NCBI RefSeq assembly: GCF_049532965.1
Contig: NZ_CP186694.1
Coordinates: 4,588,001 to 4,652,000, forward strand
Source: Roseateles sp049532965
Lineage (GTDB): Bacteria > Pseudomonadota > Gammaproteobacteria > Burkholderiales > Burkholderiaceae_C
Direction: 5' to 3'
Length of the DNA: 64,000 bases
The position numbers and the translations under genes are program-made. Positions 34,910 through 43,206 of the stretch are shown here, in pieces. The notes beneath the pieces are model-generated. The model saw only the letters and a list, made by a program, of their open reading frames with translations, ran no database searches and was not told the DNA's origin. Each line of letters opens with the position of its first letter. Position 1 is the stretch's first letter.

Positions 34910-36988
34910 TCACCAGATCGTGCAGCGCTCCCCGTCGGGTTTCACCATCTTCTGGCCCGGCTTGCACCGGAAAGCCTGTTCGAATTCCGGCATGTTCACC
35001 ACCACCCCATTGATGCGATAGCGGCCTGGCGAATGCGGGTCGGTCAGCGCATGCGCGCGCGCGTACTCGGGCCGGGCATGGCTGCAGTCCCACTGCGCGA
35101 AGCCGACGAAGAAGCGCTGTTCCGGCGTCAGTCCGTCACGGTCGGCCGGCGGCGGGGACATGTCCGCGATCTGCGCTTTCCACGCCGCATGGGCGAGGAC
35201 CAGCCCTCCCAGGTCAGCCAGGTCCTCGCCCAGCGTGAGCTTGCTGTTGATGCGGATGTCGTCGACGACCACGTACTGCGCGTACTGCTTCGCGACACAG
35301 GCCGCGCGCTGCTCGAAGGCCTTGCCGTCCTTCTTCGTCCACCAGTCGCGCAGGTTGCCCTGGGCATCGAACTGCCGGCCCTCATCGTCGAAGCCGTGGA
35401 TCAGCTCATGGCCGATCGTCCCGCCGGTGTTGCCATAGTTCGGTGCGTCGTCCAGCTTCGGGTCGAACAGCGGCGGCTGCAGCACGCCGGCCGGGAAGTT
35501 GATGTCGTTCATCTGCGCGTCGTAATACGCATTGACCGTCTGCGGCGTCATGCCCCACTCGCCGCGGTCGAGCGGCTTGCCGATCTTCGCCAGTTGGCGC
35601 TTCAGCTCGAAGGCGTTGCCGCGCATCACGTTGCCGGCGAAGTCGTCCCTGGCGACCGTCAACGCGGTGTAGTCGCGCCAGCGGTCCGGATAGCCGACCT
35701 TGTTGACGATCGCGTGCAGCTTCTGCTGCGCGCGCTGTTTCGTCGCGTCGCTCATCCAGCTCAGCGACTGGATGCGCGCCGCCATGGCGTCCTCGATCTG
35801 CCGGGTCATCGTCAGCGTCCTGGCCTTGAGGTCGGGGCTGAAGTTGCGGGCGACGAACTCCTGGCCCAGCGCCTCGCCCAGCTGCGCGTCGACGAGTTCG
35901 ACACAGCGCTTCCATCGCGCCTTCAACTGCGGCACGCCGTGCAGCGCCTGGTCGAAGAACGCGAAGTGCTCCTGCACCGCGGCGCTGGAGAGCGTCGGCG
36001 CCTGGCTGCTGACCAGCTGCCAGCGCAGGTAATGGCGCAGCTGCGCGAGGTCGCGCTGGCGCAGTTCCTTCGACAGCGCCTTGAAGAACGCCGGTTCGGT
36101 GACGTTGAAGTCCGTCTGCGGCGTCAGCCCGAGCGCGCGCTGATAGGCGACCCAGTCGAAGCCCGGCGTGAGGGCCTGAAGGCCGGCGGCCTTCACCGGA
36201 TGGAAGCCCTTGTACGGATCACGCTTGTCGACGCGGCTCAGCGACGCGCGGGCGAGCGTGGTCTCCAGCGCCATCACCTGCGCGGCCTGAGCGCGCGCCG
36301 CGTCCGGCGCATCGCCGAGCAGTTCGAAGCTGCGGGCCACGTGGGCGACGAACTGCTCGCGCAGCGCGCGCGAGGCGGCGTCCGTCTTGAAGTAGTACTC
36401 GCGATCGGGAAGGCTCAGGCCGCCGGCGGAGGCGAACGCAATGACACGCGTGGAATCGGCCATGTCCTGGCCCGAAGCGAAGCGGAAGAACGCCCGCTCG
36501 TTGTTCATTGCGAGGTGGAGCTCAGCGAGCAGTCCGGGCAGCGCGCGGCGGTCCTTCAACGCGTCGATGCGCGCCAGCAGCGGCGCCAGCGGCGCCAGTG
36601 CGCGGCGGTCGGCAGCGGACTCGTCCATGCAGGCCGCGAAGTAGTCGCCCATGCGCGCTTGATTGGCGCTCCGTCCCGGATCGACGGCCGAGAGCTTGTC
36701 CAGGATGCCCCAGAGGTAGCGCTGGTTCTCGTTGGCCATCTTGGCGTAGACCGACCACCGGGCCTGGTCCGGCGGAATGGGATTCGCCGCCATCCAGCCG
36801 CCGCAGGCGAATTGATAGAGGTCCTCGCACGGATCGGCGCCCCGGTCCATGGCCGAGGGGTCGAGGCTCGGCGTGTAGGGCAACTGGTCCAGCGGACTCT
36901 CGGCGCCGGACGGCGACGCCGCAGCACCCACGGCGACCGCCGCGATCAGCGCGGCCATAGGGAAGCGAGCGAGAGAGGAGCGGATCAT
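34910..36988 (-). CDS. M13 family zinc metallopeptidase (PepO/neprilysin type)
   Basis: 692-aa endopeptidase. A signal peptide (FPMAALIAAVAVGAAASPSGA) is followed by the M13 N-terminal domain (DPCEDLYQFACGGW) and the C-terminal catalytic domain. That domain has HELIHGFDDEG (zinc ligands and catalytic Glu), GEDLADLGG (third ligand) and the terminal CTIW-type motif. Such enzymes cleave oligopeptides in the periplasm, and in some pathogens host peptides. The stop codon is shared with the start of the duplicated effector-like unit. Linkage to the effector-like genes is by position only. Confidence 0.95.
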   Translation of the reverse strand: MIRSSLARFPMAALIAAVAVGAAASPSGAESPLDQLPYTPSLDPSAMDRGADPCEDLYQFACGGWMAANPIPPDQARWSVYAKMANENQRYLWGILDKLSAVDPGRSANQARMGDYFAACMDESAADRRALAPLAPLLARIDALKDRRALPGLLAELHLAMNNERAFFRFASGQDMADSTRVIAFASAGGLSLPDREYYFKTDAASRALREQFVAHVARSFELLGDAPDAARAQAAQVMALETTLARASLSRVDKRDPYKGFHPVKAAGLQALTPGFDWVAYQRALGLTPQTDFNVTEPAFFKALSKELRQRDLAQLRHYLRWQLVSSQAPTLSSAAVQEHFAFFDQALHGVPQLKARWKRCVELVDAQLGEALGQEFVARNFSPDLKARTLTMTRQIEDAMAARIQSLSWMSDATKQRAQQKLHAIVNKVGYPDRWRDYTALTVARDDFAGNVMRGNAFELKRQLAKIGKPLDRGEWGMTPQTVNAYYDAQMNDINFPAGVLQPPLFDPKLDDAPNYGNTGGTIGHELIHGFDDEGRQFDAQGNLRDWWTKKDGKAFEQRAACVAKQYAQYVVVDDIRINSKLTLGEDLADLGGLVLAHAAWKAQIADMSPPPADRDGLTPEQRFFVGFAQWDCSHARPEYARAHALTDPHSPGRYRINGVVVNMPEFEQAFRCKPGQKMVKPDGERCTIW

Positions 36989-37035
36989 GTCCGGCAGCGG
37001 GGAGTTTTTGCTGCCGGGGATTCTCCGTCAGCGCG

Positions 37036-37941
37036 TCAAGTCAGCCGCAACTTCTTGAACTGCGCCTTCAGTTCTTCAGTCAGCGCATCAGTCAGCGCGT
37101 TCTGCTGGGGATTGGGCGCCATGTGCGTTGGCGACTGCGACCGCGAGCGCTTCGTGGCTGCCCTTGCCGCTGCTACTGCCGCTACCGCTGCCTCTGGCGA
37201 TGCCCCTTTGCCTACGCCATTTTTCCCTAAGCTAAGCGCATCCTTCCGCATCAGCTTTGATGGGTTTGCGTCATCTTGCGGCAGTGCATCCGTGGCCGTT
37301 TGTGCCGCCTGTGCCGTTTGTGCCGTTTGTGCCGTTTGTGCCGTTTGTGCCGCTTGTGCTCGCTTCGGCGGGGGCGAGGTCGGCGGAGACGGCAAGGGCT
37401 TGTTCGAATGCGACGAGGTCGGCGGAGGCGGCAAGGGCCTGTTCGAATGCGACGAGGTCGACTGGATCGGGGGTGGCGGCAAGGGCCTGCCTGCGTGCGG
37501 CGAGGGCGCTCGCTGGGCAGTGACCGGAGATGCGGAAACCTCCTCGTAGAGAGGGGACTCGAGTTCGAAGTACTGCCCGCTTGGAGGCTTCTGTGCGTTC
37601 AGGCTGGCCCGGTTCTGGACCTCCTCGTAATCGGAGTCCGGGATCTGTTCGTAATCTCCGCTCGGCGCTGGACGTTGCGGAATCCCGGCGGGGCGCCCGC
37701 GGCTTAACGCCAGGACCCAGTCGCTTCGGTTGGGAGCTGCCGAGGCGGGGCCATAGACGTTCTCCTGTTGCGCACGTTCGGGCTCGCGTTGCAAACGCGC
37801 ATAGGTGGGGGGGCCATAGACGTTCTCCTGTTGCGCACGTTCGGGTTCGCGTTGCAAATGCGCATAGGTGGGGCCCACCTCATCGCTTGAGGCGTAGAAG
37901 TTTTCGTTGGGCGCTGCGGAGTGGGCAGTTAGGACTGGCAT
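37036..37941 (-). CDS. Low-complexity protein C with nine tyrosine motifs and SH3-type proline motifs
   Basis: 301 aa, no family recognised, no signal peptide. All nine tyrosines lie in residues 16-132, each in a short acidic or aliphatic context: ENFYAS, PTYAHL, ENVYGP (twice), PTYARL, GDYEQI, SDYEEV, GQYFEL and PLYEEV. Three proline motifs (RPLPPPP at 152 and 168, KPLPSPP at 181) fit the class-I SH3 ligand pattern. An Ala-Gln-Thr repeat (about 196-213) and a basic serine-rich tail follow. This combination is that of proteins phosphorylated by eukaryotic tyrosine kinases; the function here is inferred from motifs only. Confidence 0.7.
   Translation of the reverse strand: MPVLTAHSAAPNENFYASSDEVGPTYAHLQREPERAQQENVYGPPTYARLQREPERAQQENVYGPASAAPNRSDWVLALSRGRPAGIPQRPAPSGDYEQIPDSDYEEVQNRASLNAQKPPSGQYFELESPLYEEVSASPVTAQRAPSPHAGRPLPPPPIQSTSSHSNRPLPPPPTSSHSNKPLPSPPTSPPPKRAQAAQTAQTAQTAQTAQAAQTATDALPQDDANPSKLMRKDALSLGKNGVGKGASPEAAVAAVAAARAATKRSRSQSPTHMAPNPQQNALTDALTEELKAQFKKLRLT
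37301..37354. repeat. Six 9-base tandem repeats encoding Ala-Gln-Thr
   Basis: Six copies of TGTGCCGTT-type units, each encoding one AQT step on the minus strand. The in-frame unit length means copy changes would lengthen or shorten the linker of protein C without a frameshift. Confidence 0.9.
37391..37468. repeat. Two 39-base tandem repeats encoding SH3-type proline motifs
   Basis: Two units of 39 bases starting GGCAAGGG at 37391 and 37430, with a partial third at 37478. On the minus strand each encodes one SSHSNxPLPxPP module, so the number of proline motifs in protein C tracks the repeat number. Confidence 0.85.
37751..37876. repeat. Two 63-base tandem repeats encoding tyrosine motifs
   Basis: Two units of 63 bases, starting CCATAGACG at 37751 and 37814, encode PTYARL/PTYAHL plus ENVYGP on the minus strand (21 residues each). 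The near identity of the copies points to recent duplication or active copy-number change of the tyrosine module. Confidence 0.9.
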
Positions 37942-38037
37942 GAGTGTGACTCCAAAGAGGTTGCGCGGGCGCTCCGAACAGCGACGCCCGCACTTGTCAG
38001 TGGAATCCTGACCCGGACGATTCCCCGGCCCGAGCGA

Positions 38038-40176
38038 TCACTGGGCGCTGAAGGACGTGAGTGCCTTGGGGAACTTGAACAGCCAAAGATGCGTCAGGCG
38101 ATCCACCTCGTTGCCACGCGTCACCCGCGCGGTGACGGTGCCCGTCGCGCAGTTGCCGTCCTGTGCAATCACGCCGTTGGCGTCGACCGTGCACTCCGTC
38201 GGATCGCCGGCGATCACCTTGCCCTTTGCGTCGACCAGGATCGACTTCAGGCCGAAGTCGTTGTCGTTGATCAGCGCCAGCGTATTGCCGTCGACGATCG
38301 CCAGGCCCTCCGCCTTCTCGGCCTTCCAGCCCGCGGCGTTCAGGTCCAGCAGCACGGTCTTCCTGAGCTTGACCACGTTGGCCCAGCTCACCGCGGAGGC
38401 GGTCACGCCGTCGATGCTGTTCTTCTCAAGCTCGGTGCCGATTGCGGCGATGTCGGTGGCGCCGGCCGGCACCTCCACCAGCATCAGGAAGTTGCGCACG
38501 ACTCCGGTCGAATCGGTTCCCTGCTCGATGACGATGAACCGGCCGTTGCCCAGCGAGACCAGGTCGCCCAGCTTGGCGCTGCCGGTGCGGTTGCGATCCC
38601 ACTTGCCGCCCTTGGCGGCCAGCGGGTAGCTCAGCGGATAGGCGTAGAGCTTCGAGGTCTCGGTCTTCGGATCGAACTCGATCCAGCGCGCGAACTGGGC
38701 AAAGTCGCGGATCTTCACCTTGTCGGTCGTCTTGCCATCCTGGTCCAGGTCCGACGTGTCGACCACCTCGACGCTCTTGCCGGCGTTGTCCAGCGGGTCG
38801 ATCGGGCTCTGCAGGAAGCCATGCAGCCTGCCCGAGGCCAGGTCCATCGTCAGCCCTTCCATGCCGCGGTTCGGCCGGCGGTGCCTGAGCACCTCGGGCA
38901 AGCTGCCGGCGGCGGTGCCGGGCGCGTAACGCTTGACGATCTGGAAGGTCGCGGCGTCGATCCTGACGATGAACGGGCCGTACTCGTCCGAGGTCCAGAA
39001 CGCCTTGTTCGCGGCGTCGTGGACCAGCGTCTCGCTGTCCAGGCCGTTGGCATCGAAGCCGCCCTTGGTCTGGTCGTACTTCAGCGTGTCGCTGAGCGGC
39101 ACCTCGGCGCTGCTGCCGACCGCGCCGAATGGCAGCGGGCGGCCGGTGACCTTGGATCCGTTCGGATTCTTCAGCGGATTCAGGCTGGTGAGGACCGCGC
39201 CGTCCTTGCCGAGCGCGATGACGCCGATGGACGGCGCGAAACCCGGTGCCGGGAACATCTTCGTGGTGGTCGTGGCGCCGGTGTCGGGACGCGGCGCGTT
39301 GGGGCTGTCGCCGTTGGGGCCGCGGTCGGTGATGCCCCAGAACTCCATGGCGCCGTCGGCGTTCCTGCCCTTGTAGGCCAGGCCGGAACCGACCGCCGGA
39401 TAGAAGCCCTTCGGGAAGTCCTTCTTCGCATCGGCATTGACGCCTTCATAAGGCACGTACTGGTTGTCGGCGGCGCGGACCTGGAACTTGGTGATGGTCA
39501 CCGCGCCGCCCGCGGCCTCCTGCGTCGAGGCACTCGTGTCCGACTTGCCGAGCAGCCCCGCCATCGTGGATTCGTAGTGGTCCACCGCCGCCGCGCGGCG
39601 TGCCGCGCTCAGCGTGCGGGCCGAGTACGGCTGCCCGTACGCGTCGTTCTGTCCGGCGGGCAGCACCGCTGCAAAGGCCTTGTCGAAGTCGGCGGCCGCG
39701 GCCCCGAAGTCGAGCGGCTTGGTGATCGCGTCATGCACCGCGGCCATGATGCGGATGCCGTTGGTGGGATCGTCGTCGTCGTCCAGCGCCTGCAGGAAGA
39801 CGAGGCGGTTCTGCAGCTTCGCCTCGGTCAGCACGGTGGTGCCGGCCAAGTCTGCTGCGGCCACCGTGGCTGCGCACGAGGCGCTCCCGATGGCCGCGCC
39901 GCCGACGCTGAAGCTCACCGTGTCGCCGGGCTTGCACGTGAACACGCCGTTCGCGCCCGTCTTGCCCGCGATCCCGGACGGCGTGGCCACGAAACTCACG
40001 CCCTCCACCGGCGCATCGACCAACTGGGCCTGCGTGGTCTGGACGAAGGGCGGGACATCGTAGGAGTCACCGTCCTTGGTGTTGCAGGCGCTCAGCGCCG
40101 CGACGGCGGTCAGGGTGAGCACGGACACGCGAGCCCGGCGCAGGCGGAATGGGGAATGGACGGTCGTCTTCTTCAT
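38038..40176 (-). CDS. Esterase-like phytase family lipoprotein
   Basis: 712-aa lipoprotein (signal peptide with lipobox LSAC near residue 31). The C-terminal two thirds form a beta-propeller of the esterase-like activity of phytase family, with GMEGLTMD, WIEFDPKTETSKLYAY and EGLAIVDGNTLALINDNDFG. Members act on phytate or other phosphate esters at the cell surface. The N-terminal 160 residues form a separate domain with two cysteine-containing stretches. The ATG at 40176 begins the lipoprotein signal. It stands alone, so regulation cannot be inferred. Confidence 0.85.
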   Translation of the reverse strand: MKKTTVHSPFRLRRARVSVLTLTAVAALSACNTKDGDSYDVPPFVQTTQAQLVDAPVEGVSFVATPSGIAGKTGANGVFTCKPGDTVSFSVGGAAIGSASCAATVAAADLAGTTVLTEAKLQNRLVFLQALDDDDDPTNGIRIMAAVHDAITKPLDFGAAAADFDKAFAAVLPAGQNDAYGQPYSARTLSAARRAAAVDHYESTMAGLLGKSDTSASTQEAAGGAVTITKFQVRAADNQYVPYEGVNADAKKDFPKGFYPAVGSGLAYKGRNADGAMEFWGITDRGPNGDSPNAPRPDTGATTTTKMFPAPGFAPSIGVIALGKDGAVLTSLNPLKNPNGSKVTGRPLPFGAVGSSAEVPLSDTLKYDQTKGGFDANGLDSETLVHDAANKAFWTSDEYGPFIVRIDAATFQIVKRYAPGTAAGSLPEVLRHRRPNRGMEGLTMDLASGRLHGFLQSPIDPLDNAGKSVEVVDTSDLDQDGKTTDKVKIRDFAQFARWIEFDPKTETSKLYAYPLSYPLAAKGGKWDRNRTGSAKLGDLVSLGNGRFIVIEQGTDSTGVVRNFLMLVEVPAGATDIAAIGTELEKNSIDGVTASAVSWANVVKLRKTVLLDLNAAGWKAEKAEGLAIVDGNTLALINDNDFGLKSILVDAKGKVIAGDPTECTVDANGVIAQDGNCATGTVTARVTRGNEVDRLTHLWLFKFPKALTSFSAQ

Positions 40177-40362
40177 GTCGATCTTTCGTGACGCTGAGGA
40201 GCCGCCCAGGCGCGCTTGTGCAGCGCGGGCGGCGGGACAGGGCGGCACGCTAGGCAGCGGCGATGACAGCCCCGTGAAGCGCGTTAACGAATCGACACGA
40301 ATACGACAGGAAATCGGGAAGACCCCGATCCGTTGGGACGTTGGCCGAGGACATTCCCTGCC

Positions 40363-40410
40363 AAAGAGAAAGCCCCGGCACCGCGTCCCTGGGACGCGGG
40401 CCGGGGCCCG
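40363..40410 (-). terminator. Terminator after the BON-domain lipoprotein gene
   Basis: On the minus strand a long GC stem formed by CCCCGGC and GCCGGGG arms around GCGTCCC/GGGACGC is followed by TTTCTCTTT, about 25 bases after the stop of the BON-domain gene. It looks like a functional intrinsic terminator. Confidence 0.7.
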
Positions 40411-40434
40411 GTCAAACGGCTGCAGAGGAGGAGA

Positions 40435-40881
40435 TCAGCCGTTGACCTTGATGCGGTTGTTGACGGACTGCACGCCCTTGGCGGCCAGCGCCATCGAGCC
40501 CGCGCGATCGCGCGAGGCGAGGTCCGGCGCCGTGCCGTCCAGCGTCACGTGCCCGCGTTCGGTCTCGACCTTGACGTCGAGCGCGCTCAGCTTCGGATCG
40601 CCGGCCAGCGCGGTCTTGATGGACGTGGTGATCTGGGCGTCGTCCACGGCGGCACCGACCTTGTCGGCCGTGCGGTCCATCTTGTTGCCCATGTTGTCCA
40701 TGGCCTGGCGGGTGTCCTGCCGGGCCTCCTCGGATTTCTGTTCCATCTTGGAGATGCCGTCGTCCAGGCGCTGGCCGGCGGTGCGGTCGTCTTCATCACG
40801 GCCGCAGGCGGTCAGGGTGACGGCGGCCACCACGGCGGGCAGCAGCAGGGAGAGGCGGGCAGGGGAGAAAGAGTGCTTCAT
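40435..40881 (-). CDS. BON-domain lipoprotein
   Basis: 148-aa envelope protein. A lipoprotein signal (LSLLLPAVVAAVTLTAC, lipid attachment at Cys 26) is followed by a charged helical stretch (about 30-80) and one BON domain (DDAQITTSIKTALAGDPKLS...GHVTLDGTAPDLASRD). BON proteins bind phospholipid or help stabilise the outer membrane under stress (OsmY/DolP type). The start at 40881 has AAGGAG. A second BON protein gene lies on the other side of the two-component system. Confidence 0.92.
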   Translation of the reverse strand: MKHSFSPARLSLLLPAVVAAVTLTACGRDEDDRTAGQRLDDGISKMEQKSEEARQDTRQAMDNMGNKMDRTADKVGAAVDDAQITTSIKTALAGDPKLSALDVKVETERGHVTLDGTAPDLASRDRAGSMALAAKGVQSVNNRIKVNG

Positions 40882-41007
40882 GGCAAGGCTCCTTTCGCGA
40901 AGGTCGCGGGTCCATGCCCTCACTCTAGGCAGGTGCCTGGCGGCGCCGGGTCGGCGCCGGCCGGAAGCGGCGGTCGCCGGGCGTGCCGGCCGGCCGTAGG
41001 AAGCTTC

Positions 41008-42528
41008 CTACAGCCCGCCGCCCACCGGGGGCGGTCCTTCGCCAGCGGCGGGGCCGAGTCCAGACCCGCCCGCGGGCCCGGATCCGCCGCCCGCCAGCGG
41101 GCCCGTCACGCCAGGCATCCCTGGCATGCCGGGGATCGGGAAATCGATGCGCTGGATCTCCGGCTCATCGCGCTTGAGCGGCAGCCATGCGCGCACTTCG
41201 GTGCCCTGGCCCGGCGCGCTGCGCAGGCGCAACTGGCCGCGTTCCGCCTCGACGCGGAACCGCATGCCGAGCAGGCCGTGCGATCCCAGCGTCATCCGGT
41301 CGGGCTCGAAGCCCTTGCCGTTGTCGGTGACCGTGACCAGCGCCTGCGCGTACTCGCGCTTGAGCGAGACCGTGACCTCGGTCGCCTGCGCGTACTTGGC
41401 CATGTTGGTCAGCGCCTCCTGAACCAGCCGGAAGGCGGTCAATTGCGCGCTGGCCGGCAGCTCCACCGCCGGATCGAGCTCCATCCGGATCGGCACGCCC
41501 AGCCGCTCGGCCGTTTCGCGGCAGAGGATCTCCAGCGCCGGCACCAGCCCCAGTTGGTCGAGCGTCGAGGGCCGCAGGTCCTCGATGATGCGGCGCTTGA
41601 GCGCAATGCCGCGGTTGAGCGTCTCGGTCAGGTGGTTGAGGCGCTGCATCAGGTCGGGCGCCCCGGCCTGCAGCTTGGGCCGCAGCCGTGCGACGTCCAG
41701 CTTGGCCGCGGTCAGCAGCGCGCCCAGCTCGTCGTGCAGGTCGCGGGCGAGGCGGGCGCGCTCGTCCTCGCGCGCTGTCTGCAGGTGACGCGCGAGTTGC
41801 GTCAGCTCGGCGGTGCGGCGCGCCACCTCGACCTCCAGCCGATCGCGCTCCGCTCGCACTTCCTGCGCCTGCTCGGCGCGCTGGTCGTCGAGCGCGCGGC
41901 TCTTGCGCACGAACAGTACGAACACGATCAGGCTCAGCAGCGTCATGCCGGCCACGCCAATGCGGCTGAGCATCAGCGTGTCGTAGACCTGGCCGGTGCC
42001 CAGCGCGATGCGGCGGTTCTCGTCGGTCAGCAATTCGGCCGAGCGGCGGCGGATCTGCTCCATCTGGTCGCGGCCGATGTCGGTCATCATCAATTCGCGG
42101 CCCGCGGCCTCGCGGCCGCTCTCGTAGAGCTTGAGCACTTCCTGCAGTTCGCTGAGCTTGGCGCCGACCGCGGTCGCGATCTCCTTGCTGCGGCGCTCGG
42201 CGTCGTCGGCGCCCACCTGCGCGTACATGCGTTGAAGCGCGCTCAGGCCCTGCGACGCGTCCTCGGCGGCGAAGCGATAAGGGTCCAGGTATTCGGGCCG
42301 GCGGGTGATCAGGTATCCCCGTTGCCCTGACTCGGCGTCGGTCACGCGGGCCATCAGCCGGAGCAGTTCCATCCGGGCCCGGCCCAGCGTGTCCAGACGG
42401 TCCATCTGCGAGACGGCGCCGAAGTAGGCCAGTTCGCTGATCAGGATCATCAGCAGGGCCACGAAGACGCCCAGCGGCAGTGCCCAGGTCTTGCGGCCCA
42501 GGTTCGTGACGGTGTCCTTCAGGCTCAT
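41008..42528 (-). CDS. Sensor histidine kinase, CHASE3-HisKA_3-HATPase (NarX-like)
   Basis: 506-aa membrane kinase. Two membrane helices (about 15-35 and 190-210) bracket a periplasmic CHASE3 domain (about 40-175). Then come a HisKA_3 dimerisation domain with the phospho-accepting His in ARLARDLHDELGALL and a HATPase_c domain (QEALTNMAKYA, NGKGFEP, GSHGLLGMRFR). The last about 45 residues are an unusual Gly/Pro-rich tail (IPGMPGMPGVTGPLAGGGSG and on). It is divergent by 45 bases from its LuxR-type response regulator gene and presumably phosphorylates it. Confidence 0.95.
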   Translation of the reverse strand: MSLKDTVTNLGRKTWALPLGVFVALLMILISELAYFGAVSQMDRLDTLGRARMELLRLMARVTDAESGQRGYLITRRPEYLDPYRFAAEDASQGLSALQRMYAQVGADDAERRSKEIATAVGAKLSELQEVLKLYESGREAAGRELMMTDIGRDQMEQIRRRSAELLTDENRRIALGTGQVYDTLMLSRIGVAGMTLLSLIVFVLFVRKSRALDDQRAEQAQEVRAERDRLEVEVARRTAELTQLARHLQTAREDERARLARDLHDELGALLTAAKLDVARLRPKLQAGAPDLMQRLNHLTETLNRGIALKRRIIEDLRPSTLDQLGLVPALEILCRETAERLGVPIRMELDPAVELPASAQLTAFRLVQEALTNMAKYAQATEVTVSLKREYAQALVTVTDNGKGFEPDRMTLGSHGLLGMRFRVEAERGQLRLRSAPGQGTEVRAWLPLKRDEPEIQRIDFPIPGMPGMPGVTGPLAGGGSGPAGGSGLGPAAGEGPPPVGGGL

Positions 42529-42573
42529 CCTCTACACTCCCTCGAGCGATACGCTCACTTGACCATCGCCACC

Positions 42574-43206
42574 ATGATTCGAATCGCCATCGTCGACGAC
42601 CACGCGATTGTCCGCGCCGGGCTGCGGCAATTCCTCTCCGAGCAAGTCGACCTGCGCGTCACCGGCGAAGCCAGTTCCGGCCGCGAGGCGCTGGACCTGG
42701 TCCGCGCTGGCGAAGTCGACGTGATGTTGATGGACCTGTCGCTCCCGGACCAGAGCGGCGTCGAGACGCTCGCTGCGATCAAGGCGCGCAAGCCCGAACT
42801 GCCGGTGCTGATCCTCAGCGGCTTTCCCGAGACGCACTACGCGACTACGCTGCTGCGGCAGGGCGCCAGCGGCTACCTCAACAAGGAATGCGATCCGGAA
42901 GAGATCGCCACGGCGATCCGCACCGTGTTCCGCGGCCGCAAGTACATCACGCCGGCCGTGGCCGAACTGCTGGCCGAAGGCCTTGGCGCGCCGACCGACC
43001 AGGCTCCGCACGAAACCCTGTCCGAGCGCGAACTGCAGGTCTTCCTGCGCCTGGCGCGCGGGGAGACGGTCGGCCACATCGCCGACGGCATGTCCTTGAG
43101 CGTGAAGACGGTGTCGACCTACCGGTCGCGCGTGCTGGAGAAGCTCGCGCTGAACACCAACAGCGAGCTCACGTATTACGCCCTCAAGAATGGGCTGATC
43201 GAGTAG
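42574..43206 (+). CDS. LuxR-family response regulator partner of the CHASE3 kinase
   Basis: 210-aa NarL/FixJ-type regulator. The receiver domain (about 1-120) has DDH near the start and the phospho-accepting Asp in VMLMDLSLPD, and a C-terminal LuxR helix-turn-helix (about 145-205) reads LSERELQVFLRLARGETVGH. It is divergent from the kinase gene and overlaps the 3' end of the stand-alone receiver gene by 23 bases. Probable targets are the neighbouring BON-domain genes (inference). Confidence 0.96.
   Translation: MIRIAIVDDHAIVRAGLRQFLSEQVDLRVTGEASSGREALDLVRAGEVDVMLMDLSLPDQSGVETLAAIKARKPELPVLILSGFPETHYATTLLRQGASGYLNKECDPEEIATAIRTVFRGRKYITPAVAELLAEGLGAPTDQAPHETLSERELQVFLRLARGETVGHIADGMSLSVKTVSTYRSRVLEKLALNTNSELTYYALKNGLIE

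Larger units (their letters stand above)
33901..34912. repeat. Tandem duplication, unit 2 (H-NS tail fragment plus effector-like gene B)
   Basis: Second copy of the duplicated segment. It runs from a 74-base copy of the H-NS gene tail, through effector-like gene B and its upstream sequence, to exactly the stop codon of the M13 peptidase gene (34910-34912). The order implies an ancestral arrangement hns / effector / M13 peptidase in which everything from the hns tail to the peptidase stop was copied once. Confidence 0.85.

Noticed and set aside
33751..34912. Possible plant-inducible (PIP) or hrpII-type promoter boxes upstream of proteins A and B
   Set aside because: The TTCG elements present are not spaced as TTCGC-N15-TTCGC or TTCG-N16-TTCG, so type-III regulon membership cannot be claimed.
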